From Setoptus koraiensis (Eukaryota; Arthropoda), in contig CM106586.1 in assembly GCA_048013815.1 (NCBI GenBank), forward strand, positions 21,266,001-21,330,000: a stretch of DNA of 64,000 nt. The letters run 5' to 3'. Both the position numbers and the translations under genes were made by a program. Shown here piece by piece: positions 9,249 to 19,419 of the stretch. The notes under the pieces were generated by a model. The model did no database searches. It was not told where the DNA came from and saw only the letters and a program-made list of their open reading frames with translations. Position 1 is the first letter of the stretch. Each line of letters starts with the position of its first letter.

Positions 9249-10523
9249 CTAAGATCTCGTCGAGGAATATCTCTTTAAAGTTAGGTAGGGCTCCAGTTTT
9301 AGAACTCTATTGGCTATATTACAGGTTAGTTCGACAGATGAATCCTCCTGAGCAGTGTCAATCAGAATTTCGAGCTTTTCGAGTTCAGGAAAAATAGATA
9401 CCAAATTGAGAGGATCCTTATTCCTTCCAATAATCTGCTTTAGTTCTTTCAAGCTGGGCTTGACCTGTATTTTATCTAAGATACTTTGCATTTCAGAGCG
9501 TCTATGAGTATCACCATAGAGTATTTTTGACCAGTGTTCTGGGGTCATCCTTATAGGATCAGGCGAATGAGATGAGATATTTTTATGATTTGTGGCTAAT
9601 CTGATGACATTTTGATTGTAGTGATGGCGAAATTCTTCAAGGCTCCTTATGTCACGACTCAAGCGTAATTTGGACTTATCTGTTGGGGATGTTTGCGTTA
9701 TTTCGAAACAATCTAAATTGTATAATAGCTGAAACATTTTCTTGACAGTTGTTTTAATTTCGGGGAATCGTATATAAGGCTGTCCAGAATGTTCGGAGTA
9801 GAACTTTTGAAAGTGAAGGTTAATTGCTTTACGCTCGTATGCGATTCTTTTGCCGTTACTCTCTTGGCTCATGACGACCCATAATTGATTGATTATTTGC
9901 TCTTGAATTTTTGGATGGGGTATAGAACAACCTTTAGGCTTACTAAGAAAACTTCTGAATTTCTTCTCCTGGGTACTCTTAGAATACTGCGAGTAGACAA
10001 GTTCAGTTATAAGACGTTCATAAATAGAAACTAGACACCTAGCAGTCTCTTTGCGACCCTTGAGAGTTAATGGCTGCGTTTGGATTAAATATCGAATTTT
10101 CCTTTCCATCTGGGGACTAAATTCGCGAGCGCTCTCCAATGAAGAAGGTGGAGGAGCTTTGAGAAGCAGCGAGAATGATATCAGGCAATCGTGCAGACAT
10201 TTGTAGTTATCGATTTGTTGATTTGCTGTTCCTCCAGTGAACACTTGCTCCAAGACTCGATTAATTTGTTTGTTCCAGTCTTCCGTAATAAGTTGTTCTC
10301 CAAATCCCAATAAATATAAAAGAGGTAGGTTAGGCGGCAGGTCATGGGGTACTCCCTTGGTACAATTATTTCCGTCAAAGGGGCAGTTATTCTGTTTGTC
10401 GAAACATTTTCTGCAAACACTATGAGTGCAATCTAGGGTTATTGGATAATAGTCGCAGGGATCAAACTTGCTGAAGCATGAAACGCAACAGTCAAAGCTC
10501 CCACTCTTACCTTGATACAACAT
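9249..10523 (-). CDS. Roquin-like RING/ROQ protein without the CCCH zinc finger
   Basis: A 424-residue protein. Roquins (RC3H1/2) are RING E3 ligases that bind stem-loop decay elements in mRNA through a ROQ domain. Here a RING is visible at residues ~12-55 (CCVSCFSKF, CTHSVCRKCF, CPFDGNNC). A ROQ-like region follows, with FSPQMERKIRYLIQTQPL, MFQLLYNLDCFEITQ, MTPEHWSKILYGDTHRRSEM and SILDKIQVKPSLKEL, all close to roquin. The protein stops just where roquins continue into the CCCH zinc finger and long C-terminal tail, and no downstream exon is obvious. The 5' leader lies in inverted duplication B and has a UTR intron ending in TTTTCAG at 10549. ATG 10523 is followed by a possible splice donor (CAAG|GTAAG), so the start is slightly uncertain. 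Confidence 0.85.
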   Translation of the reverse strand: MLYQGKSGSFDCCVSCFSKFDPCDYYPITLDCTHSVCRKCFDKQNNCPFDGNNCTKGVPHDLPPNLPLLYLLGFGEQLITEDWNKQINRVLEQVFTGGTANQQIDNYKCLHDCLISFSLLLKAPPPSSLESAREFSPQMERKIRYLIQTQPLTLKGRKETARCLVSIYERLITELVYSQYSKSTQEKKFRSFLSKPKGCSIPHPKIQEQIINQLWVVMSQESNGKRIAYERKAINLHFQKFYSEHSGQPYIRFPEIKTTVKKMFQLLYNLDCFEITQTSPTDKSKLRLSRDIRSLEEFRHHYNQNVIRLATNHKNISSHSPDPIRMTPEHWSKILYGDTHRRSEMQSILDKIQVKPSLKELKQIIGRNKDPLNLVSIFPELEKLEILIDTAQEDSSVELTCNIANRVLKLEPYLTLKRYSSTRS

Positions 10524-10548
10524 ATTCAGGATGTTCTAATATTCGTTC

Positions 10549-10624
10549 CTGAAAATTAGTCAATCAATGAGACTTCCATGCAGTGAAGAATGACGGTTTG
10601 TCATAAACTGGAAACAGCTGATAC
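10549..10624 (-). other. 5'-UTR intron before roquin, inside duplicated leader
   Basis: On the minus strand the donor GTATCAG at 10624 and the acceptor TTTTCAG ending at 10549 delimit a 76 bp intron just upstream of the roquin start. The equivalent donor and acceptor exist before KIAA1143 (16228-16313, 86 bp). Both signals are read directly. That they are used is inferred from their conservation in both arms and their normal size. Confidence 0.5.
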
Positions 10625-11119
10625 CTGCCTAAGGACTACGAAAGCGCGCAGCTTGGGACAGTTCAGTTGGAATGTGTCCCAAACATTCAACGAAATGGCT
10701 GGTGGAATATCGGAAACAGATGTGATGATAGCGGAAGTGGAACATTCCCCGTTCGACCATAATTGAAATAAGTAGGAAGAAATGATCAATGATAGGACTA
10801 GAGCTGAGACATAGAGGTTTGTTCTTAAGAAGAAGAAGAAGAAGAAAGACAAAAAGTGACAATGTATTGTACAATGGTTTGCATTTGGATTCTGTTTCGT
10901 TAAACATTAGTTGCAGTCCTAGAGGACACTTTATTCATTATCACTTTTGTTTCATTTAGTGATAGCTAATTCCAAATTGTTCGCTTGTTGCTCAAGTTGT
11001 TGGGCCACTCATGATGATGATGATGATGTTACTGTTATTGTGCTCTGCTGTTGCGCGCTGAGAATTGCTCGAATCGTTCTATAGTTTTATCTATTGATTT
11101 TTCTTTTAAATCTTCTCCA

Positions 11120-12535
11120 TCAATTTTTTACATCCATTGGTGGTCTTCGAGGTGGTCCTCTAGGTGGCCCTCGGTATCTGTAGCCTCCACGGCGATAATT
11201 GGCAACCACTCCAAACGTTTCAGCATTGATCTGCCTCTCTTTTCTCCAATCAACTTTATTCACTTTACCTTGGCCTCTCTCTAAAGCTTCACAGCTTATA
11301 CTATCAAAGAACGACTTGGTTTTGTCGTAGAATTCAAAGGTTCCATTGTTTTCTTCATTGCCTCCGCCTAGCTTACTTGTCTCTTCACTATTATCAGATT
11401 CATCTTCTGTATTAGTATCCTTATCAGTGTTGTTGCTGGTAACTTTTAAATTCTTCAATTTATCTTCCAACTCTTGGAACTCTTGATTAGCCTTGTCGAA
11501 ATCATACTCTCTCTCAAATTTGAGATTTTCTCTTGGACCAGGCGGTGGACCACGGCGATAATTGTTGTTTGGAGGACCACGTCTATAGTTGTTGACATTG
11601 CCATTGTTGTTAAATCGATGATGATTGTCACCACGACGGTCATCACGACGATAATCACGACGGTCGTCACGGCGATCATCTCGACGATCATCACGTCGAT
11701 CCATTCTACGGTCATCGCGGCGGTCGTCGCGACGATCATCTCGGCGCTCAGGTCGTCTATCATCAGAACGTCTGTCCATGCGAGGATGATGTTCTCGGCG
11801 ATCCATGCGTCGGTCATCGTTACGATGGTCATTTCTTCTGTCGTCTCGGCGGTCATCACGGCGTTCGGTAAAACGATCATCGCGTCTGTCGCTTATTGGA
11901 CGCGGCCTATTGTCGTCGCGACGATCATCACGGCGATCGTCTCGACGGTCATCTCGGCGATCTTCACGACGATCATCATGACGATCATAGCGACGGTAGT
12001 ATCCATTGCTTGTATTGTTGCTGTGGTCGACAATTTTCTCTCCAGCTGATAATGTTGAGCTTAAATTAGTGCCTTCTGGGCTTCTTCTTGCAACTAATGG
12101 TACTGTTTTGTTTGATGTAGGTTGCTGGCCAGTTGTAGCAAGAGATGGTATTAGTGGAGGTTGTTGTTGTTGTTGTTGTTGTTGTTGCTGCTGTTGATCA
12201 TTACGTGGTGGTAGAAGTAGTGGGTTACGTTGCTTGTCAGTACTATCTGAGTGTTTAGCTTGTATAATGGCAGGATCAGAGAGACCAGGTGGCTCGGGGG
12301 CGTCAACTCTTAGGTCTTTAACATCACTTGCGCGGAAGATAATATAATCATAAACTTGATCCTTAACGGGAATGAAACCTTGGCCTGTTACTCTGTCCTC
12401 TGTGCCCATAGATCTGACTTTGGATAGGGCTATTGTGGATTCTTTGGGGTCTATTGAATAGAGAGTTCCTTCGTAACGAATGTCGCATTTTGAGATTAAA
12501 CTAATCTTACAACCCAAAAATGGTACATCAGACAT
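11120..12535 (-). CDS. LSM14: LSM14 / trailer hitch homologue, left copy
   Basis: A 471-residue RNP-granule protein that in the family represses translation and promotes decapping with DDX6/Me31B in P-bodies. Domains in order: an Lsm14 N-terminal Sm-like fold (1-~80, [18 protein letters not shown]); a Gln run; a long low-complexity RDDRR/DR block (about 175-310) where relatives have RG/RGG-rich sequence; an FDF motif ([13 protein letters not shown]); an FFD box ([13 protein letters not shown]); a TFG box ([10 protein letters not shown]); and a short RG/PP tail. It is identical to the right copy apart from one extra Gln. The conserved TATA box found before the right copy is not preserved here. 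AATAAA (minus strand) is at 10935-10930. Single exon. Confidence 0.93.
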   Translation of the reverse strand: MSDVPFLGCKISLISKCDIRYEGTLYSIDPKESTIALSKVRSMGTEDRVTGQGFIPVKDQVYDYIIFRASDVKDLRVDAPEPPGLSDPAIIQAKHSDSTDKQRNPLLLPPRNDQQQQQQQQQQQQPPLIPSLATTGQQPTSNKTVPLVARRSPEGTNLSSTLSAGEKIVDHSNNTSNGYYRRYDRHDDRREDRRDDRRDDRRDDRRDDNRPRPISDRRDDRFTERRDDRRDDRRNDHRNDDRRMDRREHHPRMDRRSDDRRPERRDDRRDDRRDDRRMDRRDDRRDDRRDDRRDYRRDDRRGDNHHRFNNNGNVNNYRRGPPNNNYRRGPPPGPRENLKFEREYDFDKANQEFQELEDKLKNLKVTSNNTDKDTNTEDESDNSEETSKLGGGNEENNGTFEFYDKTKSFFDSISCEALERGQGKVNKVDWRKERQINAETFGVVANYRRGGYRYRGPPRGPPRRPPMDVKN

Positions 12536-12738
12536 GTTGAAATAGAATTAATTTTAATGTCTTTCAATTATTGTAGATGGCTATATATTCTAGATAATTT
12601 TTTACTCGATATGTATGAATTTATTGTGTTCTCTCGTGTGGGTGTACGCTGGGATTTCTTCACGATTCTAGTCGAGAACTCATACTACTCATGTTCTGAA
12701 GCGTGGTGACGGTACTGCTGTTAATTAAATGGTCTGGG

Positions 12739-14114
12739 ATCTACCTCGTTGGCGGCGTGTGAGTCTGTGTGTGTCGTCTCTACAAATTAAGCAATTAGCA
12801 TGGCCTTTTAAATATACAGTAGAGCTACCTAGAATGTCGCCTGCCTAGAAATTTTGCTCAACGCAGTTTTGAACGTTTTCGAGATCAGAGTAATTCATGG
12901 ATAATGATTCGAATGATTTACATGAACGCTACGAAAAATGTGAATAACAATATTCAAATAATTTAAATTTCGTACACGAAATTCCGGGTCCGAAAGGCGA
13001 TGTTCCAAGGGGTGTTTCGATCCAAGGGTCTTTCCTTCAAAAAACACACTGTGCTGCACGAAGCACAGAACGTCTGGTAGATGCTCGAGCGCAGTTTAAG
13101 ACAGCGTTTCCAAAGGTATTGCCTGTGCTATCTGATTGTATTGTATCTCATATGTAGTTTGTGCCAACCTACGATCTGTGCTTATGTAGCATCCACTGAC
13201 CATCTTGAAACATGCACTGTATTAGATATCACACACACTCACACTCACGCTTACACACACTAACTGAGGAGCATTACATGTTCTCCAGTGAGGTGCTTGC
13301 AAGGATGTCGTGCACACTTTTCCGCTCACACACATGCAAACGCTCTGACAGACATACTTATTCACACAATAGAATTTAAAGACACTCACACAGACACACG
13401 CACACAAACCTATAATCAAGTAGTGTGCCAATGCCCATCGTCTCTGTCATAGAAACACACTTACTCACACACACACACACACGCACACATTGTGCTGTTC
13501 ATATTTCTATATCATGTGCCTATTGCGTTAGTTGTGCCTCTCGATTATACAGTGGAAGTTATACAACTAGCATCCACATTGTCTAGTTTCTGATGCCCGC
13601 GATGCCCGGCGCATTGCACAGATTGTTTGCTAGTGGCTTTCTATGGTGTGTCGAAAGAATGTATATAGATGAAGATGAACCACTGAAGGTAAGCAAAGGG
13701 TGTTATGAGAGCAAACGTCTCGTGTACATTATCCAACTTTCTGTATTCACCTTGGACAAGACACTTTGGCACATTGCTTCGAAAACTGCTGCTCGTCAGC
13801 TCACTTCTAGATAATCTCTAAAGAGGGCGTTATAGACATCAAAAACCTATTTGTTCTATGGCGTGCGAAGCATAACAAAATTTGTTTCACAATGGAACTA
13901 GCGCCTCTATCGTGCAGAGTGTAAAACTACAATTGTGATTGTTACTTTCAAGGCGCAAAAACATTTGATCATGATACAATATATGTGCGAATCTACTATC
14001 ACCAATTCTTACGTCGCACTCGAACCTCATTTTCTAGCCAAAGATTGGCTATAAAGATAGCTATCTTAGACTCAAAGATGGATATTGATTGTACCTGAAT
14101 CACAAGTATAAAAG
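12739..14114. other. Single-copy spacer between LSM14 copies; CA-rich
   Basis: About 1.4 kb between the two divergent LSM14 genes. It holds CA/CACT-rich microsatellite stretches at about 13229-13262 and 13321-13490 and no frame with recognisable protein similarity. As both LSM14 genes point away from it, it must contain or abut both promoters. Confidence 0.6.
14107..14114 (+). promoter_or_regulatory. TATA box of LSM14 right copy
   Basis: TATAAAAG lies about 26 bp before an initiator-like TAGCAGTTTCG (14130-14140), with the ATG at 14314. Homology with the left arm runs up to the initiator and fades exactly at the TATA. The left arm shows a GATCCCAG-like sequence at that place and no TATA. This suggests that the right copy keeps the original promoter. 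Confidence 0.55.
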
Positions 14115-14313
14115 GGCCATTTAATTATTAGCAGTTTCGTAGTCACGCTACAGAATAAAAGTAGTATAAGTTCTCGACTAGAATCGTGAAGAAATCCCAG
14201 AGTACACCCACACGAGAGAACACAATAAATTCATACATATCGAGTAAAAAATTATCTAGAATATATAGCCATCTACAGTAATTGAGAGACATTAAAATTA
14301 ATTCTATTTCAAC

Positions 14314-15726
14314 ATGTCTGATGTACCATTTTTGGGTTGTAAGATTAGTTTAATCTCAAAATGCGACATTCGTTACGAAGGAACTCTCTATTCAATAGAC
14401 CCCAAAGAATCCACAATAGCCCTATCCAAAGTCAGATCTATGGGCACAGAGGACAGAGTAACAGGCCAAGGTTTCATTCCCGTTAAGGATCAAGTTTATG
14501 ATTATATTATCTTCCGCGCAAGTGATGTTAAAGACCTAAGAGTTGACGCCCCCGAGCCACCTGGTCTCTCTGATCCTGCCATTATACAAGCTAAACACTC
14601 AGATAGTACTGACAAGCAACGTAACCCACTACTTCTACCACCACGTAATGATCAACAGCAGCAACAACAACAACAACAACAACAACCTCCACTAATACCA
14701 TCTCTTGCTACAACTGGCCAGCAACCTACATCAAACAAAACAGTACCATTAGTTGCAAGAAGAAGCCCAGAAGGCACTAATTTAAGCTCAACATTATCAG
14801 CTGGAGAGAAAATTGTCGACCACAGCAACAATACAAGCAATGGATACTACCGTCGCTATGATCGTCATGATGATCGTCGTGAAGATCGCCGAGATGACCG
14901 TCGAGACGATCGCCGTGATGATCGTCGCGATGACAATAGGCCGCGTCCAATAAGCGACAGACGCGATGATCGTTTTACCGAACGCCGTGATGACCGCCGA
15001 GACGACAGAAGAAATGACCATCGTAACGATGACCGACGCATGGATCGCCGAGAACATCATCCTCGCATGGACAGACGTTCTGATGATAGACGACCTGAGC
15101 GCCGAGATGATCGTCGCGACGACCGCCGCGATGACCGTAGAATGGATCGACGTGATGATCGTCGAGATGATCGCCGTGACGACCGTCGTGATTATCGTCG
15201 TGATGACCGTCGTGGTGACAATCATCATCGATTTAACAACAATGGCAATGTCAACAACTATAGACGTGGTCCTCCAAACAACAATTATCGCCGTGGTCCA
15301 CCGCCTGGTCCAAGAGAAAATCTCAAATTTGAGAGAGAGTATGATTTCGACAAGGCTAATCAAGAGTTCCAAGAGTTGGAAGATAAATTGAAGAATTTAA
15401 AAGTTACCAGCAACAACACTGATAAGGATACTAATACAGAAGATGAATCTGATAATAGTGAAGAGACAAGTAAGCTAGGCGGAGGCAATGAAGAAAACAA
15501 TGGAACCTTTGAATTCTACGACAAAACCAAGTCGTTCTTTGATAGTATAAGCTGTGAAGCTTTAGAGAGAGGCCAAGGTAAAGTGAATAAAGTTGATTGG
15601 AGAAAAGAGAGGCAGATCAATGCTGAAACGTTTGGAGTGGTTGCCAATTATCGCCGTGGAGGCTACAGATACCGAGGGCCACCTAGAGGACCACCTCGAA
15701 GACCACCAATGGATGTAAAAAATTGA
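14314..15726 (+). CDS. LSM14: LSM14 / trailer hitch homologue, right copy
   Basis: A 470-residue twin of the left copy: Sm-like N-terminus, Gln run (one residue shorter), RDDRR-rich block, FDF, FFD and TFG boxes and an [12 protein letters not shown] tail. Both copies are fully open with an intact reading frame, so neither is an obvious pseudogene. This copy has the TATA/initiator-like promoter at 14107-14140. AATAAA lies at 15911-15916. Its near-identity to the left copy, in contrast to the more diverged flanks, suggests either recent duplication or ongoing gene conversion over the coding region. Confidence 0.93.
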   Translation: MSDVPFLGCKISLISKCDIRYEGTLYSIDPKESTIALSKVRSMGTEDRVTGQGFIPVKDQVYDYIIFRASDVKDLRVDAPEPPGLSDPAIIQAKHSDSTDKQRNPLLLPPRNDQQQQQQQQQQQPPLIPSLATTGQQPTSNKTVPLVARRSPEGTNLSSTLSAGEKIVDHSNNTSNGYYRRYDRHDDRREDRRDDRRDDRRDDRRDDNRPRPISDRRDDRFTERRDDRRDDRRNDHRNDDRRMDRREHHPRMDRRSDDRRPERRDDRRDDRRDDRRMDRRDDRRDDRRDDRRDYRRDDRRGDNHHRFNNNGNVNNYRRGPPNNNYRRGPPPGPRENLKFEREYDFDKANQEFQELEDKLKNLKVTSNNTDKDTNTEDESDNSEETSKLGGGNEENNGTFEFYDKTKSFFDSISCEALERGQGKVNKVDWRKERQINAETFGVVANYRRGGYRYRGPPRGPPRRPPMDVKN

Positions 15727-16227
15727 TGGAGAAGATTTAAAAGAAAAATCAATAGATAAAACTATAGAACGATTCGAGCAATTCTCAGCGCGCAACAGCA
15801 GAGCACAATAACAGTAACATCATCATCATCATCATGAGTGGCCCAACAACTTGAGCAACAAGCGAACAATTTGGAATTAGCTATCACTAAATGAAACAAA
15901 AGTGATAATGAATAAAGTGTCCTCTAGGACTGCAACTAATGTTTAACGAAACAGAATCCAAATGCAAACCATTGTACAATACATTGTCACTTTTTGTCTT
16001 TCTTCTTCTTCTTCTTCTTCTTCTTAAGAACAAACCTCTATGTCTCAGCTCTAGTCCTATCATTGATCATTTCTTCCTACTTATTTCAATTATGGTCGAA
16101 CGGGGAATGTTCCACTTCCGCTATCATCACATCTGTTTCCGATATTCCACCAGCCATTTCGTTGAATGTTTGGGACACATTCCAACTGAACTGTCCCAAG
16201 CTGCGCGCTTTTGTAGTCCTTAGGCAG

Positions 16228-16313
16228 GTATCAGCTGTTTCCAGTTTATGACAAACCGTCATTCTTCACTGCATGGAAGTCTCATTGATTGACTTCATTA
16301 TCATTATTTTCAG
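16228..16313 (+). other. 5'-UTR intron before KIAA1143 homologue
   Basis: The donor GCAG|GTATCAG at 16228 and acceptor ATTTTCAG ending at 16313 define an 86 bp intron immediately before the coding start. It is homologous to the 76 bp interval before roquin in the left arm. Confidence 0.5.
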
Positions 16314-16336
16314 GAACAAATATTGAAACAAGAAAC

Positions 16337-16890
16337 ATGAAACGCAAAGGTCGAGCCAACATCCAAGTTGGTAAGCCTGAATTGCCTCCGTTCCTCAAGA
16401 GGCTTAGGGAGCAGATTGTGACAAATGAGACGACCATTGAAGATAAATCCAGGAAACTGCGGAAGGCCGATGAGCGCGATTTTGAAGATCGTAAGGACGA
16501 GGCACCAACAATTGTTCGATTGAAAGACGGTGACATCTCTGAAGAAGATTACAAGAGACTGAAAGAAGGTAAGAACTACACATTTTCGATGACTGATATA
16601 TATCTGCTTCGAACAACGAATTTATTGATCAGTGGGACTCTTTTGTTTCTCTTTTTATGTATGTAGAGGCAGAGGAGAAAATGATCTTAGAAGGTAGAAT
16701 AAAATTTCGTTCCAGCGAATCTAAAGGTGAGAGTTCAAGCAAGTCGGATAGCCAATCAACCAGCAAGGCCCACAGGAAAGAACATGAACTCAGGAAGAAA
16801 CTAGAGGCTCAATTGAAAACTATCGATAGTCCCGCAGTGAACAAGACAAAACCTAGTAGAAAGCTGTTATCTTTTGATGATGACGACTGA
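16337..16890 (+). CDS. KIAA1143 (DUF4604) homologue
   Basis: Two exons, 16337-16568 and 16667-16890, flank a 98 bp intron (GTAAGA...TGTAG) and encode 151 residues, the size of human KIAA1143. Family signatures are a basic N-terminus (MKRKGRANIQVGKPELPPFL), VRLKDGDISEEDYKRLKE in the middle, GRIKFR, and the acidic C-terminal LLSFDDDD. The family is conserved in animals but its molecular role is not established; it is probably nuclear. The frame remains open upstream to a TTG at 16289, but an acceptor lies within that stretch, so ATG 16337 is chosen. AATAAA is at 16949-16954, close to the stop of the convergent gene. Confidence 0.88.
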
Positions 16891-16960
16891 TTGAAATCAT
16901 CATGGGTGTGTTTATATTACAGATGGATGATCTCATGCTAAAATTTACAATAAAATCTGC

Positions 16961-18999
16961 TTATACAAAGAAAGGATGGATCTTTTTGATCAGATTGCAA
17001 TCCGGTCCCATTTTAAGTGAGGGCTGAGGTCCTGACGCAATGGAGTTATTTTTATCTGTTCAAGTGTAGACGAAGAAGATGTATTGGTATTTAATATTGA
17101 GAAAAAGTTTGAGTCTGATTACTGACGTGAGTATATAATTCCGTACTTACTCATTATTTGCTGCTCTGACATGAGCTTTTTCGGCAAACAATTCACCCTC
17201 GGATTTGCGCCATTCGCATAAGCACTGTTCCTCCCCAATGCAGTAACTGTTTTTGGTCTGAGTTAAAAAATGATAGTTTCTGAAAAATGTTAGTTTCCGC
17301 AGTACCTCTCATGTGAAATTGTCAGAGTCAAGATTCGACAGTAGTATTACCTTTGGCTGATGAACTTCGAATATTTAGAACCATCTACTAAGTCTTTATT
17401 GTGACCCTCTGCTAGTTTTCTCTTGTTAGTATCATCAAAACTATAGTCTCCAGTCCAAGTGCCGATAGACTGTTTCCTTAGAGCCACCGCTTGCTGTTCA
17501 TCGATGATATTACGAGGTATCCTAACTGGACTACCAAGAACGACATTCTTGTAGTTCACTTGTGTCTGAGTCGATCTACTTGGATAGATTCTTTCATCAA
17601 CTCTTTCATCCAGATCTATCATAGCTCGTTGCGTGTAATCTTCGTCGGGTGTCATGTCCCTCAAACATCTACGTGCTATACCCTCGCTAAAATTTGCAGC
17701 ATCCAGAGCAAAATCTATCAATTCCTCGCGCGCATTGGAGAATTCCTTCTTCAGCACTTCCCTCAATGAATTTAATTTCTCATTGGTTATGTTCGGTTTT
17801 GGGGGTTTCTTTGTGACATCCAAGGGTTTCAGCAACGCTTTATCTCTGGCCTGAATTTCAGCGGATCTTGCAGCTTGTTGGGCCTTCCTTTGTTGATTCA
17901 AAAGTTTGCGTTTGTTCATTATCGACTCTATGTCACTCTTTTGCATACCTTTGGCCTCAATTTTCTCCATGACACTCTGAGCATTCAATTCGTTCGAGTG
18001 AAGCAAATGAAATATCTCCAGCTCATCGCAATCAGGATACAAGAACTTTAAGTAGCGTAATTTCATCATGACACCATCTTTATCTTCATCGTAATTAAGT
18101 TGCTTTATAGCGTCCTGGGTGCTTGGAGCAAAAGCACTCTCATTCAAGCTAGACGACTCCACAATGGCGCTTATGATTTCATGCTCAACCTCATTGTGTT
18201 TCACCATGAGATTTTTAATATAAGATTCGTCTTTACCAGGAAAATAGCCCATCAATTTCTCGAATAGTTTCTTGCTTGCAGGTCTAGTCACAATAAGTGC
18301 AGTCGGATCAACGGTACCCGTCACTGGCAAGCGACGATCACCAGCTCTCCTATAGCCCTGGGAAATCAATGATGCAATAATTAATTTCTCCCTATGATGA
18401 TATGTTCTAGTCATACTGATTACTAAGGCCTCAGGTGCGGTGGGAAACATCTTGCATAGTCGCAGCATCATTTCAAGTTCATCGGAGCTACTTTCGCTAG
18501 TTGGTTTTGCTTTGGTTTTAAGAATTTTAGCAGCCGTATTGTTGGCCACTTGTTCAGCCAGAGCCGATAACATAGACGGAGTGGGAGACGATGGAAAATG
18601 ATAGCCCAGAGGGCATTTGTAAGATTCGTTTATCGGCTGTTCATCAGTATCGGATGGCAAATGGTCTTCGTGCTTTTTCGTCTGGTCATCATGACAAGAT
18701 AGCTCCGGACGGACTGCAGTGTCTGAATCACTGGTAGTGGTTGATTCTTTGCGGAAGAAGTGATAATTTTTACTTTTTACATCATATTCACATTTCCAGC
18801 CTTTTGGCAGAACATGATGATGCTTGCTCATAGGCGAGGCGACATCTCGATCTCGCAACGAGTCACTTTCGAGTGGCTCTACATCCAATGAACTGTTATC
18901 TGGACTTGAAATGGTTGTTGATGGAGTTGTCTCTGATGAGCTGTCATCCTTGTCCGAGGCCTCATTAAACGTTGTCGACTTGGATGACATGGCAGTCAA
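16961..18999 (-). CDS. Multi-CUE/UBA-like domain protein
   Basis: Three exons (18999-17351, 17257-17151, 17055-16961) join over introns of 93 and 95 bp to give 616 residues. I do not recognise the protein by name. Four helical CUE/UBA-like segments are visible: LCKMFPTAPEALVISM, KLMGYFPGKDESYIKN, LKFLYPDCDELEIFHLL and LREVLKKEFSNAREELIDF. These carry the FP/YP signature of ubiquitin-binding CUE domains. An acidic Ser/Thr-rich N-terminus precedes a WW-like GWKCEYDVKSKNYHFF. The exon 2-3 tail carries repeated GP/NP-type motifs (LGRNSAYANGANP, SGPQPSLKMGP). Ubiquitin binding is an inference from the fold signature only. Convergent with KIAA1143, with about 70 bp between stops. Confidence 0.75.
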
Positions 19000-19419
19000 T
19001 TATCTTTTACCTAATGAATTGAAATTTATACGGCGATATAAAAATAAATATCTAGGATATAATAATATCGTGTAATATCGTATGATGCTGTTATCTCACT
19101 TAATATCAACCTCTGAAGAGCTTCTATGTGGCGCTGGCGCGACTCCACCGAACAAGTAGCTCCGGATCATGCGCGCATTGCGCCCGATATCGCGGATGAC
19201 ACCGCGAAGGAACTAGGAGGGGGCCCCAAACAACAACATTCCGGCAGCAACGTCGCAACTGAGAGTTGCAGATGCCATAGGTATCGCGTAGAGCCTCGAA
19301 ATAGTTGCGAATAAATTAAATTAAGCTGCCAACCACAGCTGTGAAACTATTTGGTCTCAAGATTGAATTGCTGATGTCGCGGTCGGAATTGAACATCCTA
19401 AGGAAGGAGCCCCGACCAA
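19000..19419. other. Intergenic region upstream of glutamate receptor
   Basis: About 420 bp between the divergent multi-CUE gene and the receptor. It is locally GC-richer near 19125-19230. It presumably carries both promoters and the receptor leader. No TATA or other clear element was identified. Confidence 0.4.

Larger units (their letters stand above)
10526..12738 (-). repeat. Inverted duplication B, left arm (LSM14 copy L)
   Basis: This is the reverse complement of about 14115-16330. It covers the LSM14 promoter, the whole LSM14 gene, its 3' flank and the leader of the next gene (roquin), ending a few bases before the roquin ATG. Coding parts are nearly identical. The outer end (near the 5'-UTR intron) and inner end (12640-12738) are progressively more diverged. 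The ~1.4 kb between the arms is single-copy. Confidence 0.93.
14115..16330 (+). repeat. Inverted duplication B, right arm (LSM14 copy R)
   Basis: Mirror image of 10526-12738: LSM14 promoter, gene, 3' flank with ATCATC repeat and AATAAA, and the leader plus 5'-UTR intron of the downstream gene, ending a few bases before the KIAA1143 ATG. Small differences include one CAG triplet in the Gln run, the number of CTT triplets near 16005 and scattered substitutions. Confidence 0.93.

Noticed and set aside
11455-12197. Long antisense and shifted open frames across LSM14 (and the mirror ones at 14652-15391)
   Set aside because: They arise from the RDDRR and Gln repeats read in other frames; only the LSM14 frame shows conserved family motifs.
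16289-16336. Upstream in-frame extension of KIAA1143 from a TTG codon
   Set aside because: There is no ATG in it, and it contains a likely splice acceptor shared with the left duplicated arm.
17115-17150. A 36-bp intron for the last splice of the multi-CUE gene (acceptor at 17115)
   Set aside because: It would be far shorter than every other intron here. The acceptor at 17056 gives a 95 bp intron and a tail continuing the GP/NP motif pattern.
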